Assembly: GCA_009786045.1 (NCBI GenBank)
Contig: WQTY01000192.1
Span: 15 to 5,203, forward strand
Reading direction: 5' to 3'
Source of the DNA: Pseudomonadota bacterium
GTDB taxonomy: Bacteria > Myxococcota_A > Bradymonadia > UBA4248
Length of the DNA stretch: 5,189 bases
Of this stretch, positions 5,189-5,189 are shown piece after piece. Both the position numbers and the translations under genes were made by a program. The notes beneath the pieces are model-generated. The model saw only the letters and a list, made by a program, of their open reading frames with translations, searched no databases and was not told the origin of the DNA. Every line of letters starts with the position of its first letter. Position 1 is the first letter of the stretch.

Positions 5189-5189
5189 C

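Noticed and set aside
5129..5189. Plus-strand ATG after a GGGGGA run, open to the window edge
   Set aside because: The frame runs straight through the 15-bp terminator hairpin. The A-run and stem are better explained as a minus-strand terminator.
1..5189. CRISPR array, tRNA or rRNA
   Set aside because: No regularly spaced direct repeats with unique spacers, no cloverleaf-like sequence and no rRNA-like stretch was seen on either strand.

Overview
The window carries a two-gene modification-dependent (type IV, McrBC-type) restriction cassette, followed by a convergent Rpn/PD-(D/E)XK 'putative transposase' nuclease gene. All three are set in hairpin-rich intergenic DNA. No ribosomal or housekeeping gene is present, so the host can only be inferred. 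The Rpn sequence type and the C5/G5-bracketed intergenic palindromes remind me of Negativicutes (Selenomonadales/Veillonellales, the Gram-negative-staining Firmicutes). That is recollection, not a search result, and my confidence is low to moderate.

Layout. Positions 1-263 are non-coding and packed with short perfect stem-loops. Positions 290-425 hold an unusual arrangement: a perfect 12-bp inverted repeat (303-314 and 414-425), each arm preceded at exactly 4 nt by the same 9-mer (290-298 and 401-409). Between the arms lies the best sigma70-like promoter I can find, TTGAGG-17 nt-TATTAT (347-375), pointing at mcrB. Positions 481-2712 encode an McrB-type AAA+ motor with an N-terminal EVE/PUA-like modified-base-reader domain. 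An internal ATG with a Shine-Dalgarno-like sequence (1735) would yield an AAA-only short form. Positions 2709-3833 encode McrC, the PD-(D/E)XK nuclease partner. It overlaps mcrB by 4 nt (GTGA) and has a good ribosome binding site. Positions 3834-3997 are a convergent intergenic stretch with a second C5/G5 palindromic element abutting the next stop codon. Positions 3998-4879 (minus strand) encode the Rpn-family nuclease, with a 12-bp tandem repeat near its 3' end. Positions 4880-5141 show no gene, only two short dyads. Positions 5142-5188 form a strong rho-independent terminator reading on the minus strand, which implies another minus-strand gene just beyond the right edge.

How the genes work together. 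In known McrBC systems, McrB oligomerises, binds modified DNA through its N-terminal domain and hydrolyses GTP. McrC stimulates this and cuts the DNA. The translational coupling here fits fixed stoichiometry. The EVE-like reader suggests the system senses modified cytosine or another modified base, probably on phage DNA, but the specificity cannot be read from sequence. The Rpn gene is a separate transcription unit with no visible functional link beyond adjacency. The McrBC system itself belongs to a known family. The parts most worth a second look are the possible invertible or operator-like promoter module and the possible McrB-short internal start.
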